Below the pieces are notes generated by a model that was not told the DNA's origin, ran no database searches, and saw only the letters and a program-made list of their open reading frames with translations. Source: Leadbetterella lacunae (GTDB taxonomy: Bacteria; Bacteroidota; Bacteroidia; Cytophagales; Spirosomataceae). Taken from it: a stretch of 64,000 bases of DNA. Positions 52,263-61,537 of the stretch are shown piece by piece. The stretch is taken from contig NZ_JBHRYQ010000001.1 of the NCBI RefSeq assembly GCF_042649125.1, positions 1,054,001-1,118,000 on the forward strand, written 5' to 3'. Within the stretch, counting starts at the first letter, position 1; the number at the start of each line of letters is the position of its first letter. The position numbers and the translations under genes are program-made.

Positions 52263-54386
52263 ATGACTTCGAAACAATTACAAATAATAGCTCAGACTTT
52301 AAATATTTCTCAAAATCAAGTAAAAAACACTGCTCAGCTACTGACCGAAGGTGCTACGGTTCCTTTTGTGGCTAGGTATAGAAAAGAAGTCACTGGCAGT
52401 TTGGATGAAGTGCAGATTTTAGACATAAAAAAAAGCCTTGAAAAGTTTATTGAAGCCGATAAGCGTAGAGAAGCAATCATAAAATCGATAGAAGAACAAG
52501 GCAAGATGACGCCCGAGTTAAATCAGAAACTTCAAAACGCCATGTTTTTGGCAGAATTGGAAGATTTGTATTTACCTTATAAACAAAAAAGAAAAACTCG
52601 AGCAAGTATAGCCATAGAACTTGGTTTAGAGCCTTTGGCACAGTTACTATTTAAGCAGTCTGAGAAGTCAATAGAGCCTTTAGCGGCGAAATTTATTACA
52701 GACAAAGTACACAACATAGAAGAAGCATTAGCGGGTGCTAGAGATATAATAGCCGAATGGATTAATGAAGACTTGGAAGCTAGAAATAAAGTAAGGGCTA
52801 TATTTCAAAGAGAGTCGGTAGTTGAGTGCAAAGTAAAAAAAGGAAAAGAAAAAGAAGGTGAAAAATTCAAAGATTACTTTGAACATAATGAATCTTTAAA
52901 AAACATGCCCTCCCATCGCTTTTTAGCTATAAAACGAGGAGAAGACGAAGGTTTCCTTCAAGTGAAAATTGATATAGATACAGACAGAGCATATGATAGC
53001 CTAGAAAGAATTTATTTAAAAGGATTTAATGAACCGAAAGAACAAGTAGGTTTAGCCATAAAAGATTGCCTAAAAAGGCTATTGATTCCGAGTGTGGAAA
53101 AAGAATTTAATAATTCAGCAAAAGAAAAAGCCGATTTAGCCGCGATAGAGATATTTTCTACCAATTTAAGACAACTTTTGTTGGCCTCGCCTTTGGGCCA
53201 AAAACGTATACTTGCACTTGATCCAGGGTTTAGAACTGGGTGTAAAACAGTCGTATTAGACGAAACAGGCACACTTTTGAAAGATACCGTAGTGTACCCG
53301 ACTTTTAAAGTTCAGGAAGCTGAGGCTACAGTTAGGCAGCTTTTAGAAAAATACAAAATAGAAGCAGTAGCTATTGGAAACGGAACGGCAAGTAGAGAAA
53401 CCGAAAGTTTCATAAAGTCTACTATTGGCAGTATGCCCGAATATAAAAGTATTCCTGTTTTTGTAGTTTCAGAGCAAGGTGCTTCTATTTATTCGGCGAG
53501 CGAAATAGCCAGAGAAGAGTTTCCAGACAAAGACATCACGGTCAGAGGTGCAGTTTCAATCGGCAGACGTTTGATGGATCCATTGGCGGAATTAGTAAAA
53601 CTAGACCCGAAGTCTATAGGTGTAGGGCAATATCAGCACGATGTAGACCAGAAACTACTTAAAGAAACTTTAGATGCTACAGTGGAGCTTTGCGTAAACT
53701 CTGTAGGGGTAGAAATAAATACCTCAAGCAAACATTTGCTTTCTTATGTTTCGGGCATTGGGCCTTCCATAGCCGCCAATATTGTAGCGTATAGAAACCA
53801 AAATGGCAAAATAAAAACCAGAAACGAACTTAAAAAAATACCACGACTTGGAGACAAAGCATTTGAGCAAGCAGCAGGTTTTTTAAGAATCAGAGGAGCC
53901 AAAAACCCTTTGGATAACACGGCCGTACACCCAGAAAGCTATGAAATAGTGGAACTTATGGCCAAAGATTTAGGCGTGAGTTTAGCAGAATTAATAGAAA
54001 AAAAAGAACTTAGAAAAAGTATAAATATCCAAAAATACGTAACAGCTAAAGTGGGAATACCGACGCTAAAAGACATTTTGGAAGAACTAGAAAAACCAGG
54101 TCGTGACCCAAGAGAAACCATTGAGCAGTTTGAATTTGGCAACGTAAACAGCATAGAAGACTTACGAGAAGGAATGGAATTACTAGGAATCGTGACAAAT
54201 ATCACTGCTTTTGGTTGTTTTGTAGACATTGGCGTTCATCAAGACGGCTTGGTGCACGTATCTCAGCTAGCCAACAAATTTGTAAAAGACCCTAACGAAA
54301 TAGTTAAGGTCCACCAAAAAGTTAAAGTGCGTGTTGTGGAAATTGAAAGTAGCAGAAAAAGGATTGCTCTTAGTATGAAATTCTAA
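52263..54386 (+). CDS. tex: Tex family RNA-binding transcription accessory protein
   Basis: It has 707 aa from ATG 52263 (the codon two places upstream is TTG). The order of domains is Tex: an N-terminal HTH-like region, the YqgF-like RNase H fold (ILALDPGFRTGCKTVVLD), helix-hairpin-helix motifs (SGIGPSIAANIVAYRNQNG and KKIPRLGDKAFEQAAGFLRI), and a C-terminal S1 domain (about 635-705, GIVTNITAFGCFVDIGVHQDG). It binds nucleic acids and affects transcription; its exact role is unclear in this phylum. Confidence 0.94.
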   Translation: MTSKQLQIIAQTLNISQNQVKNTAQLLTEGATVPFVARYRKEVTGSLDEVQILDIKKSLEKFIEADKRREAIIKSIEEQGKMTPELNQKLQNAMFLAELEDLYLPYKQKRKTRASIAIELGLEPLAQLLFKQSEKSIEPLAAKFITDKVHNIEEALAGARDIIAEWINEDLEARNKVRAIFQRESVVECKVKKGKEKEGEKFKDYFEHNESLKNMPSHRFLAIKRGEDEGFLQVKIDIDTDRAYDSLERIYLKGFNEPKEQVGLAIKDCLKRLLIPSVEKEFNNSAKEKADLAAIEIFSTNLRQLLLASPLGQKRILALDPGFRTGCKTVVLDETGTLLKDTVVYPTFKVQEAEATVRQLLEKYKIEAVAIGNGTASRETESFIKSTIGSMPEYKSIPVFVVSEQGASIYSASEIAREEFPDKDITVRGAVSIGRRLMDPLAELVKLDPKSIGVGQYQHDVDQKLLKETLDATVELCVNSVGVEINTSSKHLLSYVSGIGPSIAANIVAYRNQNGKIKTRNELKKIPRLGDKAFEQAAGFLRIRGAKNPLDNTAVHPESYEIVELMAKDLGVSLAELIEKKELRKSINIQKYVTAKVGIPTLKDILEELEKPGRDPRETIEQFEFGNVNSIEDLREGMELLGIVTNITAFGCFVDIGVHQDGLVHVSQLANKFVKDPNEIVKVHQKVKVRVVEIESSRKRIALSMKF

Positions 54387-54389
54387 TTA

Positions 54390-55349
54390 TTAAAGAAAAA
54401 ACTGAACGCCCATATATAAGTTTCTGAGGCTGACGATTATTACTAAAATACCAACAATAAGAAACATGGGCTTAATAGGAATTTTGCTGACTATGTAGGC
54501 CGCTATTGGAGCGGCTACCACTCCCCCTAACACTAGGCCTAAGATAACTTGCCAATGCGAAAAGCCTAAGAATATTATGAATGTGATAGAACTAGCGAAA
54601 GAAACAAAAAACTCGGTTAAGTTAACCGAACCTACGGTATAAATGGGATTTCGGCCATTGGCTATTAAAGTTGAACTCACAATTGGGCCCCAACCTCCCC
54701 CGCCGATGGAGTCCAAAAAACCACCTGTAGCTGCCAAGAGACCCAACTTTTTAATGGGTTTCTTTCTGATTATTTTGCCTAAACATTTTTGTAGAATTCT
54801 AATACCAAGATATAAGGTATAAGCTGCTACCACAGGTTTTATGTATACATTGTATTGCTCAAAAGATGAAAGAACATAAGCCCCTGTTATAGCCCCAAGC
54901 ACACCAGGAATCAATAAAGTCTTGAAGAGCTTTTTGTTTACATTACCAAACTTTAAGTGACTCAAACCTGACACCCCACTAGTGAAGATCTCAGAAGCAT
55001 GCACGCTGGCACTAGCAGCAGCGGGCGAAATACCAAATGAAAGCAAAAAAGAGGTAGCACTGACGCCATAGGCCATCCCTAGGGCACCATCGATAAGTTG
55101 TGCAATGAAGCCCGCAGCCATAAAAATAAGTATTTCGGAGTCTAGCGATGCAAATAACACTTGTGCTTGATTTCCAAAATACCTTAGAGGTAAAAAGCTA
55201 AACAATATGTAACCAGCCACCATCCATGCCAATCTACTTAGCCCAAAATAGAGATAGTTTCTAATTTTCATAGTGGTAGAGACCGCTCCAATGTCTTCCG
55301 TGGCTATGATTTTCTCTTCTATTACCGTGTCCTCTATCTTCATTTGCAT
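54390..55349 (-). CDS. TauE/SafE family membrane protein
   Basis: The 319-aa protein has a 25-residue polar start and about eight spans. The two half-signatures are IAQLIDGALGMAYGVSATSFL and TGGFLDSIGGGGWGPIVSSTL. It belongs to the sulfite exporter superfamily but to a different subgroup from the protein at 45.9 kb. It is not linked to a CRP/FNR-type site. Convergent with tex, with only 3 bases between stops. The substrate is unknown. Confidence 0.82.
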   Translation of the reverse strand: MQMKIEDTVIEEKIIATEDIGAVSTTMKIRNYLYFGLSRLAWMVAGYILFSFLPLRYFGNQAQVLFASLDSEILIFMAAGFIAQLIDGALGMAYGVSATSFLLSFGISPAAASASVHASEIFTSGVSGLSHLKFGNVNKKLFKTLLIPGVLGAITGAYVLSSFEQYNVYIKPVVAAYTLYLGIRILQKCLGKIIRKKPIKKLGLLAATGGFLDSIGGGGWGPIVSSTLIANGRNPIYTVGSVNLTEFFVSFASSITFIIFLGFSHWQVILGLVLGGVVAAPIAAYIVSKIPIKPMFLIVGILVIIVSLRNLYMGVQFFL

Positions 55350-55422
55350 TAATTTGCCTCAAAGATATAAAAGTTAATTACTCTACCAAATAGATAGACT
55401 TTGTATTTTTAATATTTTAGCA

Positions 55423-55454
55423 TAAAAAAAAGGCGAAATTCACATTTCGCCTTT
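55423..55454 (-). terminator. Terminator after the Sua5/YrdC gene
   Basis: AAAGGCGAAA / TTTCGCCTTT (55429-55454). On the minus strand it is followed by a run of eight Ts (55423-55431 complement). Confidence 0.8.
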
Positions 55455-55476
55455 AAATATTTACATTTAATAGATT

Positions 55477-56106
55477 TTAATCATCCGAAAATTCACCTAA
55501 ACCTTCTCTCACGAGCTCCACTTGGTCATTATCTGTACAAGCTATTACCGTAGAAGGTATAATGCCACACCAACCGCTGTCAATTATTATATCGACTTTA
55601 TCTTGATTTTGATCAAAAATAACCTCAATCTCGTTTGGGTATTCCTGAATATCATCAATATCATCTTTTAAGGAAGTCGTGATAATGGGGCTACCGAGTG
55701 CTTTCACTATTTGCTGCGGAATATTATGATCAGGCACTCTAATTCCTATAGTTTTCCTATTTGTTTGCAATATTTTGGGCAAGTCGCCGGTGGTAGGAAG
55801 AATAAAAGTATAAGGCCCGGGAAGTAGCTTTTTCATTAATCTAAAGGCCACATTGGGTACTTTGGCATAAACCGAAATATCAGATAAGTCTGAACAGACA
55901 ATAGAAAAGCGATTTTGGGAGGGCTTTACATTCTTCAATTTACATAGTTTCTCCACCGCCTTTACGTTTCTAGAGTCGCACCCCATAGAATAAACTGTAT
56001 CTGTAGGATATATAATTACTCCCCCGTTTTTAAGGCAATCCACCACTTGTTGGATTTTCCTATCGTCGGGATTATCTGGAAATATTTCGATTATCTCTGC
56101 TTTCAT
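55477..56106 (-). CDS. Threonylcarbamoyl-AMP synthase family protein (Sua5/YciO/YrdC)
   Basis: This 209-aa YrdC-fold protein has GGVIIYPTDTVYSMGCDSRN, the PGPYTFILPTT segment and IGIRVPDHNIPQQIV. The family makes threonylcarbamoyl-AMP for tRNA t6A37. Details such as the KNVKPSQNRF loop (not KxR-SK of TsaC) point to the YciO-like branch, so the t6A role is uncertain. Its ATG overlaps the stop of the upstream M20 gene (ATGA). Confidence 0.8.
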   Translation of the reverse strand: MKAEIIEIFPDNPDDRKIQQVVDCLKNGGVIIYPTDTVYSMGCDSRNVKAVEKLCKLKNVKPSQNRFSIVCSDLSDISVYAKVPNVAFRLMKKLLPGPYTFILPTTGDLPKILQTNRKTIGIRVPDHNIPQQIVKALGSPIITTSLKDDIDDIQEYPNEIEVIFDQNQDKVDIIIDSGWCGIIPSTVIACTDNDQVELVREGLGEFSDD

Positions 56107-57449
56107 TTACTTTTTTTGCCTTTTTTAGCTGATTTTGTATCTATTGGCTGGCTCATGTTTCCATAATCTACCACCATATTAGACAACGTTTTTACTCCTA
56201 ATACAAATCCTGTTTCATCCAAATAAAAATCTGGTGTATGGTGCGGTGCTACTTGAGAAGGAGATTTCTTTGGATCCATTCCTCCTAAAAAGAAAAACAC
56301 ACCTGGCACTTTTTCTTGAAAATAACTAAAATCTTCAGCACCCATAGTTGGCGGCACTTCTACAATATTAGCCTTGCCGGCAGACATTTCTAAAGTTGGA
56401 AGCATTTGCTTCGTCAAATTCACATCATTTATGGTAACAGGATATCCATTTACAATCTCAACGTCTACATCAACACCAAGGGCCTTGCCTGTGTTTTCGG
56501 CTATTTCTTTGATTCTCCTATGAACCATTACACGTTGCTCTTTTCCTAATGTACGAATAGTTCCTATCATTTTCACCTCTTCCGGAATAATATTATGTCT
56601 TATTCCTCCATGAATTGCCCCAACTGTTACTACTGCGGGTGCTTCTGTAAGTTTTACATTTCGCGAAACTATCGTTTGTAAGCTTGTCACAATCTGACTT
56701 GCCGCCACTATTGGGTCAGCTCCTTCCCAAGGATATGCCCCATGGGTTTGTTTACCTTTAATCACGAAATTCATTTCGTCTACTGCCGCCATTATCGGGC
56801 CTGCTTTGTATGCGATTACACCTGAAGGCGTTTGCGAATTTATGTGTAAGCCAAAAATTACATCTACCTTTGGATTTTCCAATGCTCCGGCCTTTATCAT
56901 ACCGTCAGCACCAAAAGCTTGTCCTTTATCTGAAACACCCTCTTCAGCCGGTTGGAAAATAAACTTAACGGTACCCTGTAGTTCGTTTTTCATACCAGCA
57001 AGCACTTCTGCTACACCCATCAATATAGCTACGTGACTGTCATGTCCACAAGCATGCATTACACCCGTTTCTTGCTCATTGTATACGGTTCTCACTTTAG
57101 ATTTAAACGGAACATCTACTCGTTCAGTAACAGGCAAACCGTCCATATCTGCTCTAAGAGCTATCACAGGACCCGGTTTTCCACCTTTTAAAACCCCTAC
57201 CACACCCGTAAAGGAAACTTTTTCTTGAACTTCTATTCCGAGACTTCTTAAATGGTTAGCTATAATACCAGCAGTTCTCACTTCTTGATTTCCCAGCTCT
57301 GGATGTTCGTGAAAATCACGTCTCCAAGAAATAACTTTACTCTCAATTTTTTTTGACTCATCCTCAATTTTTTGATGCAAATCAGTTTGAGAAAAGGAAG
57401 CAGTTGAAACACCCAAAAGCAAGGCCGTCAAATACAGATTTTTTTTCAT
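56103..57449 (-). CDS. Exported M20 family amidohydrolase
   Basis: The 448-aa protein has a signal peptide (MKKNLYLTALLLGVSTASFS). The M20D motifs are DFHEHPELGNQEVRTAG, MHACGHDSHVAILMG, the catalytic PAEEG and MGAEDFSYFQEKVPG. Relatives hydrolyse N-acyl amino acids (hippurate, IAA conjugates). Its place should be the periplasm. A Lys/Ser-rich tail (KSAKKGKKSK) ends it. It forms a two-gene unit with the Sua5/YrdC gene. Confidence 0.9.
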   Translation of the reverse strand: MKKNLYLTALLLGVSTASFSQTDLHQKIEDESKKIESKVISWRRDFHEHPELGNQEVRTAGIIANHLRSLGIEVQEKVSFTGVVGVLKGGKPGPVIALRADMDGLPVTERVDVPFKSKVRTVYNEQETGVMHACGHDSHVAILMGVAEVLAGMKNELQGTVKFIFQPAEEGVSDKGQAFGADGMIKAGALENPKVDVIFGLHINSQTPSGVIAYKAGPIMAAVDEMNFVIKGKQTHGAYPWEGADPIVAASQIVTSLQTIVSRNVKLTEAPAVVTVGAIHGGIRHNIIPEEVKMIGTIRTLGKEQRVMVHRRIKEIAENTGKALGVDVDVEIVNGYPVTINDVNLTKQMLPTLEMSAGKANIVEVPPTMGAEDFSYFQEKVPGVFFFLGGMDPKKSPSQVAPHHTPDFYLDETGFVLGVKTLSNMVVDYGNMSQPIDTKSAKKGKKSK

Positions 57450-57516
57450 AGTTTGTTTTTTAGTTCGGTTAGAAAATATCCTTAAATATAAGCTTATTTC
57501 TTAAATATCCTTTAAA

Positions 57517-58380
57517 CTATTGTTTGATTTCCTTATAAACATCAAAAGGCCTGTCAGTAGCAAAAATATCAACTCCTAATGAAGCCCAGGTAGTATAAAG
57601 CGTATTATTAGCGGCTTCTGCTTTTTTATCTAAATTGCCCAATACACCCAAAATTGTCTTGATATTTTTAGTATGTAAAAAATCAATCAATTCTTTTTTG
57701 GGCTCTCTAGTACCAATAAATGCCACCATGTTTTTATCGGGAATTCCGGCTCCGTGCAATCGTTCGTAATCTGCAACCTGCATTAAACTGACAGAAATCA
57801 ACACTTTAGGATCTAACTTGTAAACCTCAACGGCTTCTTTGAGATTATAAGTGATTACAGCTGCGTAGCTGTATGCGTTTTTTTCCTTGATTTGGGCAGT
57901 CACCATTCTAAATGGCGTAGTTTTTTTTACATCTAAAGTGTAAATCACATTGTTTTTCCCCCAAGTCAAAATCGCATTTAGAGTCGGTATTTTATAAGTT
58001 GTAATATTGCCGAAATTGTCTTTAAGCGAATAGTTCAATAGATTTTTATATTCCAAAGCACTTACTTTACCTTTTCCGGTAGAAGTTCTATCTAATGTCT
58101 GATCATGCATCAATACCAAAACACTGTCTTTGCTCATTTCAATGTCACATTCAATTATACATGGCATTTTTGAGGAAACATACTGAAATGATTCTAAACA
58201 GTTCTCCGGCCACATAGGCATGTAACCTCCCCCACGGTGTACCGAAACCCTTGGCAATTTGTACTCCGGTTTTGAAAATTGATCTACCAAAGATTCCTTA
58301 GAGTTGCCTTTATTCTGATTGACAGACTTGCATGAAAACGCAAAAGAAAGAGCAATTACGCCCAAAACATATTTTTTCAT
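57517..58380 (-). CDS. Glycerophosphodiester phosphodiesterase family lipoprotein
   Basis: In this 287-aa protein a lipoprotein signal (MKKYVLGVIALSFAFSC) precedes a GDPD TIM barrel. The barrel carries VHRGGGYMPMWPENCLESF, IECDIEMSKDSVLVLMHDQTLDRTSTG and the end WASLGVDIFATDRP. The His/Glu/Asp metal and acid-base residues are present. It hydrolyses glycerophosphodiesters to glycerol-3-phosphate and an alcohol. Monocistronic. Confidence 0.88.
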   Translation of the reverse strand: MKKYVLGVIALSFAFSCKSVNQNKGNSKESLVDQFSKPEYKLPRVSVHRGGGYMPMWPENCLESFQYVSSKMPCIIECDIEMSKDSVLVLMHDQTLDRTSTGKGKVSALEYKNLLNYSLKDNFGNITTYKIPTLNAILTWGKNNVIYTLDVKKTTPFRMVTAQIKEKNAYSYAAVITYNLKEAVEVYKLDPKVLISVSLMQVADYERLHGAGIPDKNMVAFIGTREPKKELIDFLHTKNIKTILGVLGNLDKKAEAANNTLYTTWASLGVDIFATDRPFDVYKEIKQ

Positions 58381-58562
58381 TCGTATATTTGTTGATGACT
58401 TTATTGAAATGACAAAGGTGCATTTTTTGGAGAATATTGGCGAAACTGAATTGTTATTTTTTTTCGAATGTGCGTTTTTTTTAGTAAAAAAAACAAATAA
58501 TCACATAAAATGAACTTAAAATCAAACCCAAGTCACTTTTTTAAGTTTTTTTCTATTAAATA

Positions 58563-58593
58563 TTTGCATAAAGAATAGAAATACCTATCTTTG
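58563..58593 (+). promoter_or_regulatory. Promoter of rpsT
   Basis: TTTG at 58563-58566, exactly 19 bases, then TATCTTTG at 58586-58593: a full match to the Bacteroidota consensus. Confidence 0.85.
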
Positions 58594-58637
58594 CAACCCG
58601 AATCAGAAACATAGAATTTTAGACAATATTTATATCA

Positions 58638-58895
58638 ATGGCAAATCATAAGTCAGCGTTAAAAAGAATCAGATCAAACGAGGCAAAACGTTTGAGAAAT
58701 CGTTATCAGCATAAAACTGCAAGAACTGCGATTAGAAAATTGCGTTCTCTTAAAGATGTAACAGAAGCATCTGAATTACTTAAAACTATCTCATCTATGG
58801 TAGACAAACTTGCTCGCAAGAATGTAATTCACAAAAACAAAGCTTCAAACCTTAAGTCTTCATTGACTAAGTTTGTTACTTCGTTAGCTGCATAA
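58638..58895 (+). CDS. rpsT: 30S ribosomal protein S20
   Basis: The 85-aa basic helical protein starts MANHKSALKRIRSNEAKRLR and ends in the conserved HKNKASNLKSSLTKFV. It binds 16S rRNA early in 30S assembly. It has a strong promoter and a terminator of its own. Confidence 0.96.
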   Translation: MANHKSALKRIRSNEAKRLRNRYQHKTARTAIRKLRSLKDVTEASELLKTISSMVDKLARKNVIHKNKASNLKSSLTKFVTSLAA

Positions 58896-58916
58896 TTATT
58901 ACAATTATAATATTTT

Positions 58917-58947
58917 AGGCTGAACCCAAAAGGTTCAGCCTTTTTTA
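58917..58947 (+). terminator. Terminator of rpsT
   Basis: AGGCTGAACC / GGTTCAGCCT with a 5-base loop, followed by TTTTT. Confidence 0.9.
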
Positions 58948-58987
58948 GTATATTCATATTTGTGATTATATTGCAAACAAAACCCAT

Positions 58988-59683
58988 ATGAACTACGACA
59001 TCAAATCCAACATAAAATCTTGGGCAGAAGAAGACAGGCCAAGAGAAAAACTTCTATTAAAAGGGAAAGGCCAACTTACAGATGCCGAACATTTGGCGAT
59101 TCTGATAGGATCAGGCACAAAAGAACTCTCCGCGGTTGACCTATCTAAACTCATACTCAGTCACGCAGGAAATAATTTAAATAACCTGGCAAAGCTCAGC
59201 ATAAAAGACCTGATGAAATTTAAAGGAATAGGCGAAGCAAAAGCCATAACAATAGTTTCAGCTTTGGAACTCGGCAGGAGAAGAAAAGAAAGTGAAGAAG
59301 AAAAGCGTACTAAAATAACCTCTAGCTATGTGGCTTACCAATATTTTTCCAAATATCTATTGGATCTCGATCATGAAGAATTCTGGATTTTACTTTTAAA
59401 TCGAAACCTCGAAATTATTAAGCCTATTCAAATTAGTACTGGCGGCGTTTCAGGAACTGTGGCAGACCCTAAAATAATTTTCAAAAACGCTATAGAGCAC
59501 TTGGCAAGTGCGGTAATTTTAACTCATAATCATCCCTCAGGAAATCTTAATCCAAGTAACGCAGACATTCAGCTTACAAAACGAATAGTAGAATTAGGCA
59601 CAATGCTAGAAATTACTATTTCTGACCATATTATCTTTACGAATAACGGTTTTTACAGCTTTGCAGACGACAACAAACTATGA
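58988..59683 (+). CDS. radC: RadC family JAB/MPN domain protein
   Basis: The 231-aa protein has an N-terminal UPF0758 helical part with a helix-hairpin-helix (KFKGIGEAKAITIVSALELG). The JAMM metal site is HNHPSGNLNPSNAD (H180, H182, D193). The fold is that of a zinc peptidase or isopeptidase; the classic repair role of RadC is doubtful. A rhodanese gene overlaps its stop by 4 bases. Confidence 0.93.
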   Translation: MNYDIKSNIKSWAEEDRPREKLLLKGKGQLTDAEHLAILIGSGTKELSAVDLSKLILSHAGNNLNNLAKLSIKDLMKFKGIGEAKAITIVSALELGRRRKESEEEKRTKITSSYVAYQYFSKYLLDLDHEEFWILLLNRNLEIIKPIQISTGGVSGTVADPKIIFKNAIEHLASAVILTHNHPSGNLNPSNADIQLTKRIVELGTMLEITISDHIIFTNNGFYSFADDNKL

Positions 59684-59964
59684 GTGAATTAAAAGAAATA
59701 AGTATTAAGGAATTGCCTGAGTTTTTAAAACAAGACGAATGTCAACTTATTGATATTAGAGAAGTAGAAGAATTTGCTGATTTTAATATTGGAGGAATAA
59801 ATGTGCCAAGTCACAAGCTAAAAGAGTTCTATGAAGATCTTTCAAAATTTAAGACCCTAATAGTTGCTTGTTCAAACGGAACTAGAAGCTATATAATAGC
59901 AAAGGTATTAGAAAAGAAGCTTCCTAATACCTTAATTTTGCACCTTCGAGAAGGAATATTTTAA
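59680..59964 (+). CDS. Single-domain rhodanese-like protein
   Basis: The 94-aa protein has one rhodanese domain with the active-site loop C64-SNGTR (VACSNGTRSY) and the entry motif QLIDIREVEEFADFNIGG. No signal peptide, so it is cytoplasmic. It can carry sulfur as a persulfide on C64. The ATGA overlap with radC shows translational coupling. It is remote from the sulfur cluster and lacks its operator. Confidence 0.88.
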   Translation: MSELKEISIKELPEFLKQDECQLIDIREVEEFADFNIGGINVPSHKLKEFYEDLSKFKTLIVACSNGTRSYIIAKVLEKKLPNTLILHLREGIF

Positions 59965-59971
59965 ATTCGAA

Positions 59972-60100
59972 TTACTTTTTAATTATTCCTTTGTAATTTT
60001 TATCGTTTTTAACTAACCATCTGCCAACAATAGCAGCAGTAACTAGCAAAATAACAAAAAAAGCGATTGGCAAGTAAGTAGGAAATTGATGTCCGAACAT
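59972..60100 (-). CDS. Small single-span membrane protein (42 aa)
   Basis: A 42-codon frame lies in the space between the rhodanese gene and the Nramp-like gene. It begins MFGHQFPTYLPIAFFVILLV, has one hydrophobic span at about residues 10-26 and ends in a basic tail (GRWLVKNDKNYKGIIKK). It lies 70 bases downstream of the Nramp-like gene on the same strand and could be co-transcribed. I recognise no family. Confidence 0.5.
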   Translation of the reverse strand: MFGHQFPTYLPIAFFVILLVTAAIVGRWLVKNDKNYKGIIKK

Positions 60101-60170
60101 TTTGTTTTGATTTAATTTTACGCAAATTTATTATAATTGACTTTAGAAACCTTATTTTTTCAGAAAACTT

Positions 60171-61334
60171 TTAATTTATTAAGCTTAAAACAGCAAAAAT
60201 CAACAATCCAGCTACCAAAAACCATCCCAAATAGTAATAAATACTTGCTAATTTAAAATCTCCCACTATCGTCGGCCTCCTACTTGCCACCAAAACAAGC
60301 GACAAAGCGAAGGGAAGTATGAAACCATTGATATATCCAGCAAATACTAATAACCAAACCGGCTTACCAAAAGCATACAAGATTATAGCTGAGCATATTA
60401 CAAATAATAAAGGAAGCACATTTGGATTTTTAAACTTAAATATCTGAAAATTCTTCACAAAACTAACGGAGGTAAATGTTGCTCCTAAAACAGATGAAAA
60501 TGATGCAACCCAAATAATAATACCGAACATGATTTTCCCATACTTTCCGAAAACCGTCTCAAAAACAGAAGAGGTAGGGTTGTTTTCGTTTAAAATAGCC
60601 CCACTAAGTATCACACCAAGAATGCTAATAAAAAACATATAGCGAAAAATACCTGTAACTAATATTCCCGAATATGCACTTTTTGTTACTTTTTTGAGAT
60701 TCTCAATTCCATTAATATTACTCTCTAGAAGTCTGTGTGCACCAGCAAAACTAATGTACCCTCCTACCGTGCCGCCCACCAATGTTATTGTAGATTTAAA
60801 GTCTATTTGATCTGGCATAAAAGTGCCGAATGCTAATTTATCCGTAGGTAACTTCACATTAAATGCCATATATACAATACAAAAAACCATGACAATCGCG
60901 AGAATTTTAACTAAAAAGTCAATGATTTTTAAATTTTGATTAGAAATAAAAATTATGGCTACTATTAGCCCTGAAATTAAACCTCCAAAGGAAACTTCAA
61001 TTCCGAAAATTGCATTTAGGCCAAGCCCTGCTCCTGCCAAATTTCCAATATTAAAAACCAGTCCGCCAATAAAAACCACCAATGATAATATTACACCGGC
61101 ACCTTTAAAAACTTCATCGGCTAACTCATGGGCACGTTTGTTGCTTACTGTTAATACCTGCCAAATGCTAATCTGAGCTACCAAATCCATTAGGATGGAA
61201 AGTACGATAACGAAGCCAAAATTGAACAATAATTGGTTGGTAAAAACAGTAGTTTGCGTTAAAAATCCGGGCCCAATAGCAGATGTTGCCATCAACAATG
61301 CAGCGGCCCAAAAATTCGATTTATTTTTTTGCAT
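60171..61334 (-). CDS. Nramp-like divalent metal transporter family protein
   Basis: The 387-aa protein has about 11 spans with the LeuT-like Nramp layout. In the first span the usual metal-binding DPGN is SAIGPGFLTQT (G21-P22-G23-F24). In the sixth, the MPH motif is replaced by SFAGAHRLLES. It therefore keeps the fold but not the canonical Mn/Fe ligands, and may move another ion or substrate. A -7 box (TATTTTTG, complement of 61355-61362) precedes it. Confidence 0.8.
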   Translation of the reverse strand: MQKNKSNFWAAALLMATSAIGPGFLTQTTVFTNQLLFNFGFVIVLSILMDLVAQISIWQVLTVSNKRAHELADEVFKGAGVILSLVVFIGGLVFNIGNLAGAGLGLNAIFGIEVSFGGLISGLIVAIIFISNQNLKIIDFLVKILAIVMVFCIVYMAFNVKLPTDKLAFGTFMPDQIDFKSTITLVGGTVGGYISFAGAHRLLESNINGIENLKKVTKSAYSGILVTGIFRYMFFISILGVILSGAILNENNPTSSVFETVFGKYGKIMFGIIIWVASFSSVLGATFTSVSFVKNFQIFKFKNPNVLPLLFVICSAIILYAFGKPVWLLVFAGYINGFILPFALSLVLVASRRPTIVGDFKLASIYYYLGWFLVAGLLIFAVLSLIN

Positions 61335-61537
61335 TTGATATAGGATATTTCGGTCAAAAATAGGTGTATTAAACTACATTTGAATAACAATTTCGATGTT
61401 TTTGAGTTAATTTGCCTAGGTTTCTTAAATATAGAATTTTGTCTATTCAATTCATAGTGTCATCCATTAGGGTGAACCATATAGGGCTTAAAAGTATTAT
61501 TTTCATGTATTATTATTAAATAAACCTCAACAAACAC

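Noticed and set aside
54191..54207. CGTGACAAATATCACTG, a near match to the CRP/FNR-type palindrome
   Set aside because: It lies inside the conserved S1-domain coding sequence of tex (GIVTNITAFGC), far from any promoter, so the match follows from the codons.
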